In this document: piece after piece, positions 45,463 through 55,872 of the stretch
Position numbering within the stretch: the first letter of the stretch is position 1
Layout of the letters: every line of letters begins with the position of its first letter
NCBI GenBank assembly: GCA_025462645.1
Contig: JAOAPB010000001.1
Span: forward strand, 1-64,000
Length of the DNA stretch: 64,000 bases
Origin: Edaphobacter sp.
Lineage (GTDB): Bacteria; Acidobacteriota; Terriglobia; Terriglobales; Acidobacteriaceae
Reading direction: 5' to 3'
Translations under genes and position numbers: made by a program
The notes under the pieces: model-generated
Database searches by the model: none
Seen by the model: only the letters and a program-made list of their open reading frames with translations
What the model was told of the DNA's origin: nothing

Positions 45463-47520
45463 ATGACCTCATCCCGGTTGCTGTACTGCAGTGCTGTCTT
45501 CCTCTCGGCGTTTCTCCTCTTCCTGGTTGAGCCCATGGCGGCCAAACAGCTGCTCCCCGTCCTGGGTGGCTCCTCCGCGGTGTGGCTAACCTGCCTGGTC
45601 TTCTTCCAGCTCACGCTACTGCTCGGCTACCTCTACGCTCACTGGCTGAACCGCAGCGCCTTCACCCTCCGGAGGCAGAGCCTGCATCTCGCCCTGTTGG
45701 CACTGGCGATCGTCCTCTCGGTCATAGCCTCTCTGTTCCACCTCAACCTGAGCCACGGCACGACCCATCCCGTCACGACGATCTTCGTCACCCTCACCGT
45801 AACCATCGGCCTTCCGTTCCTCCTGCTCGGGTCCACCAGCCCTCTCCTGCAGGTCTGGCTCTCCCGCAGCGAAGAGGGAAAGGTCTGGTATCGCCTCTTC
45901 GCCCTCTCCAACGCAGGATCGTTACTGGCGCTGGTCGTCTATCCCACCCTCGTCGAGCCGCACCTCTCGCTCAAACTCCAGCGCATCCTCTGGTCGCTGA
46001 GCTTCGTCGTCTACGCCATCCTGTGCGCCATCCTCTCCCGTCAGGCGCGATCGACAGGCCAGCCAGGCATCGCGCAGCAACAGTCGCCGGACACGCCGCC
46101 ATCCTCCACCGCGAAGAAGTGGCTCTGGTTCCTTCTGCCCATGGGCGCCGCCATGCAGCTGAGCGCGGTCACCAGCCACCTCACCGTCAACATCGCCGCC
46201 ATCCCGCTCCTCTGGATACTTCCTCTAGCCGTCTACCTGCTCACCTTCATCCTCGCCTTCGAGTTCCCCACCCTGTACCGTCGCGCAGTCATAGTCCGCC
46301 TCCTCGTCCTTATGCTCGCAAGCCTGGGCTACGCACTCTCGAAGATCGACACAGATCTTCCCATCGGCATCGGTATCCTCTTCTTCCTGGTCGAGCTCTT
46401 CCTCGCCTGCCTCTTCTGTCATGCGGAGGCCTACGCCCTGCGCCCCCGCCGCGTCTCCGAGACCACCCTCTTCTATCTCCTCATCGCCGCTGGCGGAGCG
46501 GCAGGAACCTTCTTCATCGGCATCGCCAGCCCGCTCCTCTTCACCGCGAACTACGATATCGCCATCTCGTTCCTGACGATTGCCGTCCTTGCACTCCTCG
46601 TCACATGGAGCGACGAATGGGGTCAGCGCCTTCTCTGGTCTACCGGAAGCGCGCTGTTGCTTGCCCTGGTGATCTTGCTGCACACCGCCAACGCACGCGA
46701 GGCCCTCGTCCAGGTGCGGAACTTCTACGGCGCGCTGCGCGTGAAACAGAGCTTCACCCCACCACAGAACGCGCCAGTGCGAATGCTTCTCAACGGCGCC
46801 ATCCAGCACGGAACGCAGCTCTTCGCCCCCGGCAAAAGCAAGATCCCGACCACCTACTATGCCGAGGACTCAGGCGTAGGCTTAGCTCTGCTTCACTGTT
46901 GCGAAGACCGCCCTCGGAACATCGGCCGTAATATCGGAGTCATAGGCCTTGGCGCGGGAACCCTGGCCGCCTACGGCACCCCGGCCGACCGCATCCGCTT
47001 CTACGAGATCAACCCTCTCGTCCGGCCCATCGCGGAGAACCTCTTCACCTACCTCCGCAACTCCCCCGCCCAGATCACCTTCGCGGAGGGCGACGCCCGC
47101 GCCTCGCTCACCCAGGAGGCCCCACAGCACTTCGACGTTCTCGTCGTCGACGCCTTCTCCGGCGACGCCATCCCCCTGCACCTGCTCACGACAGAGGCCA
47201 TCGCGCTCTATCGCAGACATCTCGCCGCAAATGGAATCCTCGCCTTCCACGTCTCCAATCAATATGTGGATCTCGCACCCGAGATCGCCAGACTAGCCGA
47301 CTCCGCAGGCATGATGGCAAGGACCGTCGATAGCCCTTCAACTGAGTCACGCGGAGCCTACCGAGCCGTCTGGGTTCTGGTAAGCACCAACGCCGACTTC
47401 TTCAATCGCCCCGACATCGTCTCCCTAGCCTTGCCGGTGCCCGCCATCCCCGGGCTCCGAACTTGGACCGACGACTACTCTAGCCTTCTACCCGTTCTTC
47501 AACTGACAGGCCACTACTAA
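45463..47520 (+). CDS. membrane protein fused to a spermidine-synthase-like methyltransferase domain
   Basis: N-terminal TM helices; C-terminal NIGVIGLGAGTLAAYGTPADRIRFYEINPLV...FDVLVVDAFSGDAIPLHLLTTEA. Confidence 0.88.
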   Translation: MTSSRLLYCSAVFLSAFLLFLVEPMAAKQLLPVLGGSSAVWLTCLVFFQLTLLLGYLYAHWLNRSAFTLRRQSLHLALLALAIVLSVIASLFHLNLSHGTTHPVTTIFVTLTVTIGLPFLLLGSTSPLLQVWLSRSEEGKVWYRLFALSNAGSLLALVVYPTLVEPHLSLKLQRILWSLSFVVYAILCAILSRQARSTGQPGIAQQQSPDTPPSSTAKKWLWFLLPMGAAMQLSAVTSHLTVNIAAIPLLWILPLAVYLLTFILAFEFPTLYRRAVIVRLLVLMLASLGYALSKIDTDLPIGIGILFFLVELFLACLFCHAEAYALRPRRVSETTLFYLLIAAGGAAGTFFIGIASPLLFTANYDIAISFLTIAVLALLVTWSDEWGQRLLWSTGSALLLALVILLHTANAREALVQVRNFYGALRVKQSFTPPQNAPVRMLLNGAIQHGTQLFAPGKSKIPTTYYAEDSGVGLALLHCCEDRPRNIGRNIGVIGLGAGTLAAYGTPADRIRFYEINPLVRPIAENLFTYLRNSPAQITFAEGDARASLTQEAPQHFDVLVVDAFSGDAIPLHLLTTEAIALYRRHLAANGILAFHVSNQYVDLAPEIARLADSAGMMARTVDSPSTESRGAYRAVWVLVSTNADFFNRPDIVSLALPVPAIPGLRTWTDDYSSLLPVLQLTGHY

Positions 47521-47532
47521 ACCTTCACGCAA

Positions 47533-48588
47533 TCAGCGCGCCCAACCCAGCCCATCCGTAAACTTGCCGGCATCGATCAGCCGCGCCACCTTCATCGTCT
47601 TCAGATCGATCATCGCCACCTGATCGGCGAAGTTGCACGCCACATAGGCTGACTTCCCATCGTCGCTTACAAGCACCTCCGACGGTCCACCCGGGACATC
47701 GATCGTCTGCGCCACCTTCATCGTCTTCAGATCGACCACCGCCACCTGCTTCACATCCCGCAGCGTGACCAGCAGCCATCGCCCATCGACAGTCGGAGCC
47801 GTGCCATAACCCTTACCCGGCAGCGGAACCCACGTCTTCACCTTGTTCGTCGCCGTATCGATCACCGCCAGCTGCGGCTTCTTCTGGTCCGCCGTAAACA
47901 CCATGCTGTCGTCCCGCGAGACCGCGATCCGCTGCGTATTCTCCGAGATCGGGATAATCGCAACCGTCTTCCGCGCCTTCATGTCCAGCACCGACACCGT
48001 CCCCGGACCGACATTTGCCGTATAGCCATGCAGCCCGTCATGCGAGAGCGCCAGCATATGCGACTGCTCCTGCCCCGTAGGAACAGACCCGACGATCTTC
48101 AGCGTCTTCGGGTCGATGATGCTCACCGACTTATCCAGCTCCGTCGTCACATACAGCATTCCGCTGTTCTTGTCGTAGACCGCGCAATGCGGCCGTACCC
48201 CATGCCCAAAGTCCACCTTGTTCACAACCTTGCGGCTGGCGATATCGATCACGGCCATCTCGCTGCCGTCCGTCCCTGCCCTGCTCACGCCGGAGTTGCC
48301 ATAGATGGGCACATAAGCCAGCTTGCCATCTGGAGACACCGCTACCTCATGTCCGGTCACGCCACCCACCGGCACGGACGCAACAACTTTGCCCGCACCA
48401 ACATCGACGAGGCTCATGGTGGCATCCTTCTGATTGATCGTCAGCAGCAGGCCAGCTTTAGCATGGCCCTGCGCATAACCGAGACCCGCGGCAACGCTCA
48501 TAGCCGCACACACTACCGCCGAACGCAAGAGGTTTTGATTCTTCATAAGGAGGCAAGTATAGCCGCACAAAACTCCCCTAGTCTCCAA
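47533..48588 (-). CDS. YVTN beta-propeller repeat protein (YncE-like)
   Basis: Repeated DxxTxKVxxxVxVG-type blades; signal peptide at MKNQNLLRSAVVCAAMSVAAGLGYAQ. Confidence 0.85.
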   Translation of the reverse strand: METRGVLCGYTCLLMKNQNLLRSAVVCAAMSVAAGLGYAQGHAKAGLLLTINQKDATMSLVDVGAGKVVASVPVGGVTGHEVAVSPDGKLAYVPIYGNSGVSRAGTDGSEMAVIDIASRKVVNKVDFGHGVRPHCAVYDKNSGMLYVTTELDKSVSIIDPKTLKIVGSVPTGQEQSHMLALSHDGLHGYTANVGPGTVSVLDMKARKTVAIIPISENTQRIAVSRDDSMVFTADQKKPQLAVIDTATNKVKTWVPLPGKGYGTAPTVDGRWLLVTLRDVKQVAVVDLKTMKVAQTIDVPGGPSEVLVSDDGKSAYVACNFADQVAMIDLKTMKVARLIDAGKFTDGLGWAR

Positions 48589-48654
48589 CTATTTCGCAGC
48601 CGCCAACACGGCGATCAACCACGCCGTCCAGCCGCCCCATATACTGCAAGGGTC

Positions 48655-49497
48655 ATGCCCGAACTCCCTGAAGTCGAAACCATCGCCAACGGCGTCCACG
48701 AGCGCATCCACGGCCAGACCATCCAGTCCGTCTGGACGAGCAACAAGCCCCAGACCTTCAAATCAACCCCGGATGAGATCGTCCAAGTCCTCACGAAAAG
48801 TCGCATCGACCGTGTCTACCGCGTAGGCAAGACCATCGTCATCGATCTCACTCGCGGCAAAAGACCCGCCCAGTTTCTCATCCACCTCGGCATGACCGGC
48901 CGACTCCTCGTCTCCACCCCCGACACCCCGATCCCTCCCCACACCCACGCTATCCTCAGCCTCAGCAGCCGACCCGATGCTGCCTCTGGTAATAAAGAGC
49001 TCCGCTTCGTAGACGCCCGCCGCTTCGGCCGCCTCTCCGTAGTCGCCTCAGCCGATGACGAGACGAAATACGCAGGCCCCGGCAAAGAGCCCCTCACCAT
49101 CCCGCTCGCAGACTTCATCACCCTCTTCCGCAACCGCAAGACCCCCATCAAGGCCGCGCTGCTCAACCAGAGCCTCCTGCATGGCGTCGGCAATATCTAC
49201 GCCGACGAGGCGCTCTTCCACTCCGGCATCCGTCCCCTCCGCCAAGCCGGTCGCCTCACCCGCGCCGAGCTCACCCGCCTCCGCACCGCGCTCCAGAAGG
49301 TCCTCCGCGACGCCATCAAGCTAGGCGGCTCCTCCGTCTCCGACTACGTAGACGCCGACGGTGTAGCCGGCTTCTTCCAGCTCCACCACCACGTCTACAG
49401 CCGCACCGGCCAACCCTGCCGCATCTGCAAGACCCCCATCAAACGCATCGTCGTAGGCGGCCGCAGCACACACTTCTGCCCTATATGCCAAAAGTAG
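48655..49497 (+). CDS. mutM: formamidopyrimidine-DNA glycosylase
   Basis: MPELPEVETIANGV...HLGMTGRL...YADEALFHSGIRP...C-terminal zinc finger CRICKTPIKRIVVGGRSTHFCPICQK. ORF track starts too far upstream (48028). Confidence 0.95.
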   Translation: MPELPEVETIANGVHERIHGQTIQSVWTSNKPQTFKSTPDEIVQVLTKSRIDRVYRVGKTIVIDLTRGKRPAQFLIHLGMTGRLLVSTPDTPIPPHTHAILSLSSRPDAASGNKELRFVDARRFGRLSVVASADDETKYAGPGKEPLTIPLADFITLFRNRKTPIKAALLNQSLLHGVGNIYADEALFHSGIRPLRQAGRLTRAELTRLRTALQKVLRDAIKLGGSSVSDYVDADGVAGFFQLHHHVYSRTGQPCRICKTPIKRIVVGGRSTHFCPICQK

Positions 49498-49508
49498 CCG
49501 CTGACTCG

Positions 49509-50426
49509 CTAACCGGCTGACACGCCGTTCCTAAAGCCCGCAGCCTGCTCCGCCGACACCGCCGCCCCAATCACCCGAACCTCCGGCTTGTCTTCCACGA
49601 TCTCCAGCGCGTAGCTCTGCAGCGGGCTCATCTTAACCATCTGCTGCATGTAGTCCTTCAGCATCGGCAGATCCAAAAACCGTGCGTTGAAGCCCGTCAG
49701 GAAGAACTTGCCCGGCCCAGCCATATGCACCGACGTCGCCGTGGCAGCCGCCAGAGCCTTATGCCAGAGCCGCTTGAACTCCACACACCGGGCCTCGCCA
49801 TTCTTCGCAGCCTCGAAGACCTCCTCCGGCTCCATATCCAGAAACCGCAGCCGCATCGCCCGATGCCCCATAATGCCTTCCATGTGTCCGCGTCCACCGC
49901 ACCCGCAGTACCGCTCCTTGTCATCGAGCGTCACCACCGAGTGCCCTCCCTCCCACGTTCCAGGAGTAAATGGATACCGCCCATACCCAATTCCAACGCC
50001 CAGCGTCCACACGCGAATCATGCTGTCCAGCTTCCCATGCGTCGAAGCCAGCCCCGCGGCCATTCCATCCGCGTCATTCACAATCGTCACCGCTGTGTCG
50101 AGATCGTGGCTCCGAAGCTCCGTCGTCAGCAGCTCCCGCATCCGTGCGCCCTTGAGCTGCGGCAGGTTCGGAGACTCTTCCACCACCCCGTTCTTCACCA
50201 GTCCAGGGACCGCAACCCCGACGGCGGCGATATCCTTCGCGCCGTTCGCCGCCAGCACGACCTCTTCAGAGATCGTCTGAATCAACGCCTCCGTATGCAG
50301 CTCCACCAGCGCGTCCCGGTCTTCCTCACTCGCGGGAAAGCTTCGCAGCCCCCCATCCAGCTTGTGGTCCACGACCAGCCCAGCCGAGATGCGCTCCGAT
50401 AAAATAACTCCGATCGTCTTCGCCAT
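49509..50426 (-). CDS. ROK family protein (glucokinase-like)
   Basis: VAVPGLVKNGVVEESPNL, IVNDADGMAAGLA, TLGVGIGYGRY, CGCGGRGHMEGIMG. Confidence 0.85.
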   Translation of the reverse strand: MAKTIGVILSERISAGLVVDHKLDGGLRSFPASEEDRDALVELHTEALIQTISEEVVLAANGAKDIAAVGVAVPGLVKNGVVEESPNLPQLKGARMRELLTTELRSHDLDTAVTIVNDADGMAAGLASTHGKLDSMIRVWTLGVGIGYGRYPFTPGTWEGGHSVVTLDDKERYCGCGGRGHMEGIMGHRAMRLRFLDMEPEEVFEAAKNGEARCVEFKRLWHKALAAATATSVHMAGPGKFFLTGFNARFLDLPMLKDYMQQMVKMSPLQSYALEIVEDKPEVRVIGAAVSAEQAAGFRNGVSAG

Positions 50427-50458
50427 GCCTCTTCCGCCTCACCCTGAGCCCGCGTTCT

Positions 50459-51856
50459 TTACTCAAACTTACTGACGCGATTCAATCCGTTGAAAGCCGC
50501 AACTTTATAACATTCCGCAAGAGTTGGATAGTTGAAGACCGTATCCACGAAATAATCCAGCTTTCCGCCCAGGGCCATCACCGCCTGGCCAATATGCAAC
50601 AACTCGCTCGCTCCCTCGCCGATAATGTGCACCCCGAGGATCGCATGGGTCATCCGGTGAAAGATAAGCTTCAGCCGACCTGTCGTATCGCCGCGAATCT
50701 GGCCGCGTGCAATCTCGCGATAGTACGCCACGCCGACCTCGTAGGGAACATCCTCCTCGGTCAGCTGCTCCTCCGTCTTGCCGATGAAGCTGATCTCCGG
50801 AATCGTATAGATCCCATACGGATATAACCCCGGATTCGACAGGATATTCTCATCTCCAAACGCCCGCGCCGCAGCCACCCGGCCCTGCTCCATCGACACC
50901 GAAGCCAGCGACGGAAAACCGATCACATCGCCTACCGCAAAGATCGTCGGCACCTTCGTCCTGAAGTCCTTGTCCACCGGAATACGCCCACGCGAGTCAG
51001 ACTCTATCCCGACGGCCGCCAGGTTCAGCTCGTCCACATTGCCCTGCCGCCCAACGGCATACAGCAGCGCATCGCCCTGCACCTTCTTCTTGCTCTCGAG
51101 ATTCGCGACGACGGTGCCGTCCGGCATCTCCTCAACAGACTCCACCTCTTCGTTCAGCCGCATCGTCACCCGCGAGTCCCGCAGGTGATAGCTCAGCGCC
51201 TCGATGATCTCCTGGTCGGCAAACTCCAGCAGCCGCGGCCTCCGCTCAATCAGTGTCACCCGCACTCCCAGTGCCGCGAACATACAGGTGTACTCCACCC
51301 CGATCACGCCGCCGCCCACCACAATCAGCGTCTTCGGCAGATTCACCAGATCCAGCACCAGGTCACTGTTGATGATGCTCCGCCCGTTGATCGGCACCTT
51401 CGGCGACGAGGCCGGCTTCGTGCCGGTAGCGATCATGACATTCTGCGCCTCGTATACGGTCGATCCCCGCGAGTTCGTCACCTTCACATGCGTCGGATCT
51501 TCAAAGCTCGCCACCCCCACCAGCATCTCGATGTTGTTCCTCGAGAGCTGTGCCTCGGTGACGTCGATCTCGGTCTTGATGACGTGCTGCACCCGGAAGG
51601 CGAGGTCCGCCATCGTGATGCGCTCCTTCACCCGGTAGTTCATCCCATAGATGGACTTGTAGTTATAGCCAGAGAGGTGAAGCACTGCCTCTCGCATGGT
51701 CTTCGACGGGATCGTGCCCGTGCTGATGCAAGCCCCGCCTACTACCTCGCGCATCTCCACCAGCGCGACCTTCTTACCCAGCTTGGAGGCATAAATTGCC
51801 GCGCGCTGTCCGGCCGGGCCGGATCCGATAACGATCAGATCGTACACACTGCTCAT
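50459..51856 (-). CDS. sthA: Si-specific NAD(P)+ transhydrogenase
   Basis: YDLIVIGSGPAGQRAAIYASKLGKKVALVE...GGACISTGTIPSKTMREAVLHLSG...VGGGVIGVEYTCMFAALG. Confidence 0.94.
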   Translation of the reverse strand: MSSVYDLIVIGSGPAGQRAAIYASKLGKKVALVEMREVVGGACISTGTIPSKTMREAVLHLSGYNYKSIYGMNYRVKERITMADLAFRVQHVIKTEIDVTEAQLSRNNIEMLVGVASFEDPTHVKVTNSRGSTVYEAQNVMIATGTKPASSPKVPINGRSIINSDLVLDLVNLPKTLIVVGGGVIGVEYTCMFAALGVRVTLIERRPRLLEFADQEIIEALSYHLRDSRVTMRLNEEVESVEEMPDGTVVANLESKKKVQGDALLYAVGRQGNVDELNLAAVGIESDSRGRIPVDKDFRTKVPTIFAVGDVIGFPSLASVSMEQGRVAAARAFGDENILSNPGLYPYGIYTIPEISFIGKTEEQLTEEDVPYEVGVAYYREIARGQIRGDTTGRLKLIFHRMTHAILGVHIIGEGASELLHIGQAVMALGGKLDYFVDTVFNYPTLAECYKVAAFNGLNRVSKFE

Positions 51857-52073
51857 AAACTCATACTCTTTGCGCCGTAGCGTCGTTGTTGATCGGTTTG
51901 TGGGCCCGTGCTCGGCGGCATCGGAGCCAGTCTTGGCAATGAGGCGAATAAGCCTCTACTGCCTAAAAACTACCACAATGCCCGCCCTCCCCCTCGCGCG
52001 ACTCCATCGCACGGCGGACACATTCCTGCTACCAAAGTTCGAGACCGTACGTCCTGCTACTACACTTATCGTC

Positions 52074-52685
52074 GTGATCCGTTACGCCATCACGAGCCGC
52101 GCCCTCTTTCCCGGCACCGAAGTCGAACAGCAGGCCGCCCTGCTGCGCCAGGCCGCCCTCTGGGCCGCCAACGGCATCGACATCATCCAGCTCCGCGAGA
52201 AAGATCTCCCCACCACCCAACTGGCCATCCTCTCTCGAAACATCCTCCACGCCCTTCAGGGCACCCACACCCAACTCCTTATCAATACTCGCTTTGACGT
52301 GGCCATGGCCACCTCCGCCCACGGGGTCCATCTTTCCTCGTCCCCCGGTGAACTGATCCCCATCCAGCTACGCCATCTCTACTCCAAGGCGCGCCTCCGC
52401 CAACCCCTGATCACCGTCTCATGCCATTCCATAGCCGAAGTCGAGCGGATCCGGATCCAGCACCCCGACGCCATCCTCTTCGCCCCCGTCTTCGAAAAAT
52501 CCATCGCAGGCCGGACGATCCTTCCCGGAGTCGGCCTCGACCGCCTGCGCGAAGCCTGCGCCGCCGCCGCCCCCATCCCCGTCTACGCCCTCGGCGGAGT
52601 CACCTTGGAAAACACGCAAGCCTGCCTGGAAGCCGGAGCCTCAGGCATAGCCGGCATCCGTCTCTTCCACAACCCCGACGTCTAA
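52074..52685 (+). CDS. thiE: thiamine phosphate synthase (ThiE/TenI family), probable GTG start
   Basis: RYAITSRALFPGTE...GIDIIQLREKDL...GVHLSSS...ILFAPVFEKS...PVYALGGVTLENTQACLEAGASGIAGIRLF. Confidence 0.85.
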   Translation: MIRYAITSRALFPGTEVEQQAALLRQAALWAANGIDIIQLREKDLPTTQLAILSRNILHALQGTHTQLLINTRFDVAMATSAHGVHLSSSPGELIPIQLRHLYSKARLRQPLITVSCHSIAEVERIRIQHPDAILFAPVFEKSIAGRTILPGVGLDRLREACAAAAPIPVYALGGVTLENTQACLEAGASGIAGIRLFHNPDV

Positions 52686-52736
52686 CCCTCTCTGATCGGG
52701 CATGCAAAAGGAGACGGCGATGAGCTGTCCTCCACC

Positions 52737-53267
52737 CTAGAACCCACGCTCATCCGCCGAAGGCCCATACAACGCTGGCACCAGAGCCTCATTCAGCCTC
52801 AGATATACCGTCAGCTGTCCGCGATGATGCGCCAGGTGATTCATAACTCCATTGCGGATAGCAAGATAGCGTGGATCCTCGCTCACCAGGTACCCACCCG
52901 CCTTCAGCTTCCACGTCGTCATCAAGTGCTCATCCGTCGTTCCCGCCAGAGCCGCCCGTGCCCGTTCCACATTCTCATCGAGCGCCTTCACCAACTCCGC
53001 CGCCGTCCTCAGCTCCGGCGGTTTATTGTCGTTGTTCCCCACCGGGGCGAAGTCCAGCTCATCCAGCTTGATCATGTGCTCGATCCATACTGGCATCGTC
53101 GCCACCAGCGAGGCCAGATAGCCGAACGGCATCGACTTCGGATGCGGCCTCCAGTCGTAGTGCCCCTCCGGCACCCGCTCCAGCGCCTTGCGCGTGCCCA
53201 CCGCCTCATGCTGCAACTCATTCAGGAACAGCTCAGTCATCTTCAGATTCATTCGGGGATCCTCCAA
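52737..53267 (-). CDS. DinB family protein
   Basis: LNELQHEAVGTRKALERVPEGHYDWRPHPKSMPFGYLASLVA...NHLAHHRGQLTVYLRL. Confidence 0.88.
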   Translation of the reverse strand: MEDPRMNLKMTELFLNELQHEAVGTRKALERVPEGHYDWRPHPKSMPFGYLASLVATMPVWIEHMIKLDELDFAPVGNNDNKPPELRTAAELVKALDENVERARAALAGTTDEHLMTTWKLKAGGYLVSEDPRYLAIRNGVMNHLAHHRGQLTVYLRLNEALVPALYGPSADERGF

Positions 53268-53357
53268 CGGAAGCTACGCGTCTCCCCGAAATCTAGCCCA
53301 GGCCCGCATAGATGACAAGTCCGGCCTCGGACCGACGCCCATCACTGCCTGTCCCCA

Positions 53358-53873
53358 TCACTGCCTGTCATAGACCGTCGCCGTATCGAACTCACCCGCA
53401 TTCATCGCGACATGCGTCATCTTCCGCAACACCTTGCCGCCTGCAGACAGCGAATAGCTTGCCTTCAACGTCCCCTCCTCGCCCTGAAAGCTCACCTTCT
53501 CCATGACCACCAGCACCGCCCCCTGCCACTCTCCCTTCACGCTCCGAATCCGGAACGGTGCATCGTCGGCGAACGACCCCTTTGCCATCGGCATCTCCAC
53601 CCCGCCCGCCTGAAACCGTAGCGTGTAGCTCTGCTTGCCCTGCTCCCTCTCAAGCGTGATGGCGATCGCGAACTCGTCGCCAGCCTGTGTCACCACCTCC
53701 TCCTGCCTCGTCGGAGGAGGAACCTGGCCGAAGTCACTCTGCGCCGCATTCAGCTTCCATGTCCCATTCAGGTTCGGCTTCACCGCGGGACGCGACCCAC
53801 CCTGCGCCCGCACCGGAAGAACCGCCCCACCCAGCAGCACCAGCATGCACAGAATCTCTCTCATCGGCCTCAT
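53358..53873 (-). CDS. hypothetical secreted protein
   Basis: Signal peptide; NLNGTWKLNAAQSDFGQVPPPTRQEEVVTQ, lipocalin-like start. Confidence 0.75.
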   Translation of the reverse strand: MRPMREILCMLVLLGGAVLPVRAQGGSRPAVKPNLNGTWKLNAAQSDFGQVPPPTRQEEVVTQAGDEFAIAITLEREQGKQSYTLRFQAGGVEMPMAKGSFADDAPFRIRSVKGEWQGAVLVVMEKVSFQGEEGTLKASYSLSAGGKVLRKMTHVAMNAGEFDTATVYDRQ

Positions 53874-53900
53874 TGTAGCCCTGACTCAAGCTGCATTCAG

Positions 53901-54536
53901 TTGAAGCACAACCATATCTATCTGGCCGGTATTGACCTCTACCCCCAACCTGCTACCCTTAAAGACGTGCTTATTACCCCGCTCCAACTCGTCGATGAGC
54001 CTCTCCAGTTCGATGAATCCATCGCCCCCGGTACCCTGGACTATGCCCCCGACATCCACCAGGTAGGCCCCCTGCCCGTCAAAGGCGAGGCCGACCTCCT
54101 CGTCGAGCACCGCAGCTCCAACTCCCACGTCCACGACATCCGCCTCCGCGCCCAATACACCGGCAACTTCGAGATCCTCTGCGCCCGCTGCGTCGAGCCC
54201 GTCGCCACCTCCTTATCCGGCGACTTCGACCTCATCTTCCGCCCCGAAGGGGCCGATGCCGTCTCCGGCGAGCACGCAATTACCGAAGATGAGACCGAAA
54301 TAGGGTATTATCAGGAGAGCGGTCTTTTGCTTGAGGATGTGGTACGCGAGCAGGTGTTGCTCTCCCTGCCAGGTCGTACCCTCTGCAAAGCGGACTGCCA
54401 AGGGCTTTGCCCCCGCTGTGGTCAGAATCTGAATCTTGCACAATGCTCCTGCGATAAGGCTCCTGCCGATCCGCGTTGGAATGCGCTGGCGGGTCTGGCA
54501 GACAAGATCGAGGTCAAGGTCCAGGTAAAGCACTAA
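53901..54536 (+). CDS. DUF177/YceD family protein
   Basis: EILCARCVEPVATSLSGDFDLIF...LPGRTLCKADCQGLCPRCGQNLNLAQCSC, directly upstream of rpmF; true start may be downstream of 53901. Confidence 0.9.
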   Translation: MKHNHIYLAGIDLYPQPATLKDVLITPLQLVDEPLQFDESIAPGTLDYAPDIHQVGPLPVKGEADLLVEHRSSNSHVHDIRLRAQYTGNFEILCARCVEPVATSLSGDFDLIFRPEGADAVSGEHAITEDETEIGYYQESGLLLEDVVREQVLLSLPGRTLCKADCQGLCPRCGQNLNLAQCSCDKAPADPRWNALAGLADKIEVKVQVKH

Positions 54537-54606
54537 GCACTACCAAGTTTTGCTTCGTCGCCTGCGCAACGCATGGCCGCGCAGCGCGATTGAAAGGGAT
54601 ACCGCA

Positions 54607-54792
54607 ATGCCTAATCCGAAACGGCGCCACTCCAAGCAACGGACTGCCAAGCGCCGCAGCCACGACTTCCTCACCCCCACCGGTCTCTCCGAGTGCCCCA
54701 ACTGCCACGAGCGCAAGCTGCCCCATCGCGCATGCCGCAAGTGCGGCACGTACAAGGGCCGCGACGTTCTCGCTGTCAAAGAAGCAAGCTAA
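54607..54792 (+). CDS. rpmF: 50S ribosomal protein L32
   Basis: MPNPKRRHSKQRTAKRRSHDFL...CPNCHERKLPHRACRKCGTYKGRDVL. Confidence 0.96.
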   Translation: MPNPKRRHSKQRTAKRRSHDFLTPTGLSECPNCHERKLPHRACRKCGTYKGRDVLAVKEAS

Positions 54793-54825
54793 CCCTCAGC
54801 ATCGAAACACTGCTATCTTTTCCTG

Positions 54826-55872
54826 ATGCCGATTGACATTGTCGTTGACGCAATGGGTTCAGATAAGGCCCCCGAACCAGAGATTCGCGGGGCCGTTCTC
54901 GCTGCGCGTCAGTACGGCGTCCGGGTCCACCTCGTCGGTCCCGAGGATATTCTGCGCCCAATCCTCCGCCAGCACCTCCGCGGTTATCACCTGCCTGTCT
55001 TCATCGTTCCCGCCACCGAGTGGATCACCATGGGCGACAAGGCAGCACAAGCTGTCCGCACCAAGCGCGACTCCACCATGCGCGTCGGCCTGAAGATGGT
55101 TCGCGAAGGCCTCGCCTCTGGCCACAGCGACCACGGCCCCTCTGGCCCCGGCAAAGCAGCGGGCTTCTTCACCGCCGGCAACACCGGCGCTGCCATGGCC
55201 ACCGCCAAGATGGTCCTGGGCATGCTCTCCGGCGTAGACCGCCCTGCCCTTGCCACCATTCTCCCCACCGTCCGCGGCATCCCTTCGCTTTTACTCGACG
55301 TAGGCGCCAACGTCGACAGCGATCCCGACAACCTCGTCCAGTTCGCCGTCATGGGCCACATGTACGCCCAGAACGTCCTCAAGATCCACAACCCTCGCGT
55401 CGGCCTGCTCTCCATCGGCGAAGAGGACTCCAAGGGCAACTCCCTCACCCGCGACACCCTTCCCCTGCTCCGCGCCGTACCCGGAATCAACTTCATCGGC
55501 AACGTCGAAGGCCGCGACCTCTTCAACGGCCACGCCGACGTCACGGTCTGCGACGGCTTCGTCGGCAACGTAGCCCTCAAGACCACCGAAGGAGCCGCCA
55601 AGCTCTTCGGCGGAGCCCTCCGCGAGTCCCTGAAATCCACCGTCACCTCGCAGGTAGGCGCATTGCTCTCCCGCAAAGCCATCAGCGACTTCAAGAGACG
55701 CCTGGACTACTCCGAATACGGCGGAGCTCCTCTCCTCGGCGTCCGCGGAGTCTGCATCGTAGGCCACGGCTCCTCTAACGAGAAGGCGATCATGAACGGT
55801 ATCCGCGTAGCCGCCGAGTTCGCCCAGGCCGAAGTGAACTCAGGCATAGAAGCCGCCCTCCTCTCCACCTGA
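54826..55872 (+). CDS. plsX: phosphate acyltransferase PlsX
   Basis: IDIVVDAMGSDKAPEPEIRGAVLAA...AGNTGAAMATAKMVLGMLSGVDRPA...VTVCDGFVGNVALKTTEG. Confidence 0.95.
   Translation: MPIDIVVDAMGSDKAPEPEIRGAVLAARQYGVRVHLVGPEDILRPILRQHLRGYHLPVFIVPATEWITMGDKAAQAVRTKRDSTMRVGLKMVREGLASGHSDHGPSGPGKAAGFFTAGNTGAAMATAKMVLGMLSGVDRPALATILPTVRGIPSLLLDVGANVDSDPDNLVQFAVMGHMYAQNVLKIHNPRVGLLSIGEEDSKGNSLTRDTLPLLRAVPGINFIGNVEGRDLFNGHADVTVCDGFVGNVALKTTEGAAKLFGGALRESLKSTVTSQVGALLSRKAISDFKRRLDYSEYGGAPLLGVRGVCIVGHGSSNEKAIMNGIRVAAEFAQAEVNSGIEAALLST

Noticed and set aside
45582-46931. 449-aa plus-strand ORF in another frame of the spermidine-synthase-like gene
   Set aside because: Arg/Pro/His-rich alternative-frame ORF; the 45463 frame has the domain signal
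52029-52619. Minus-strand ORFs over thiE (52029..52331, 52379..52576, 52419..52619)
   Set aside because: Gly/Asp-rich antisense shadows of thiE
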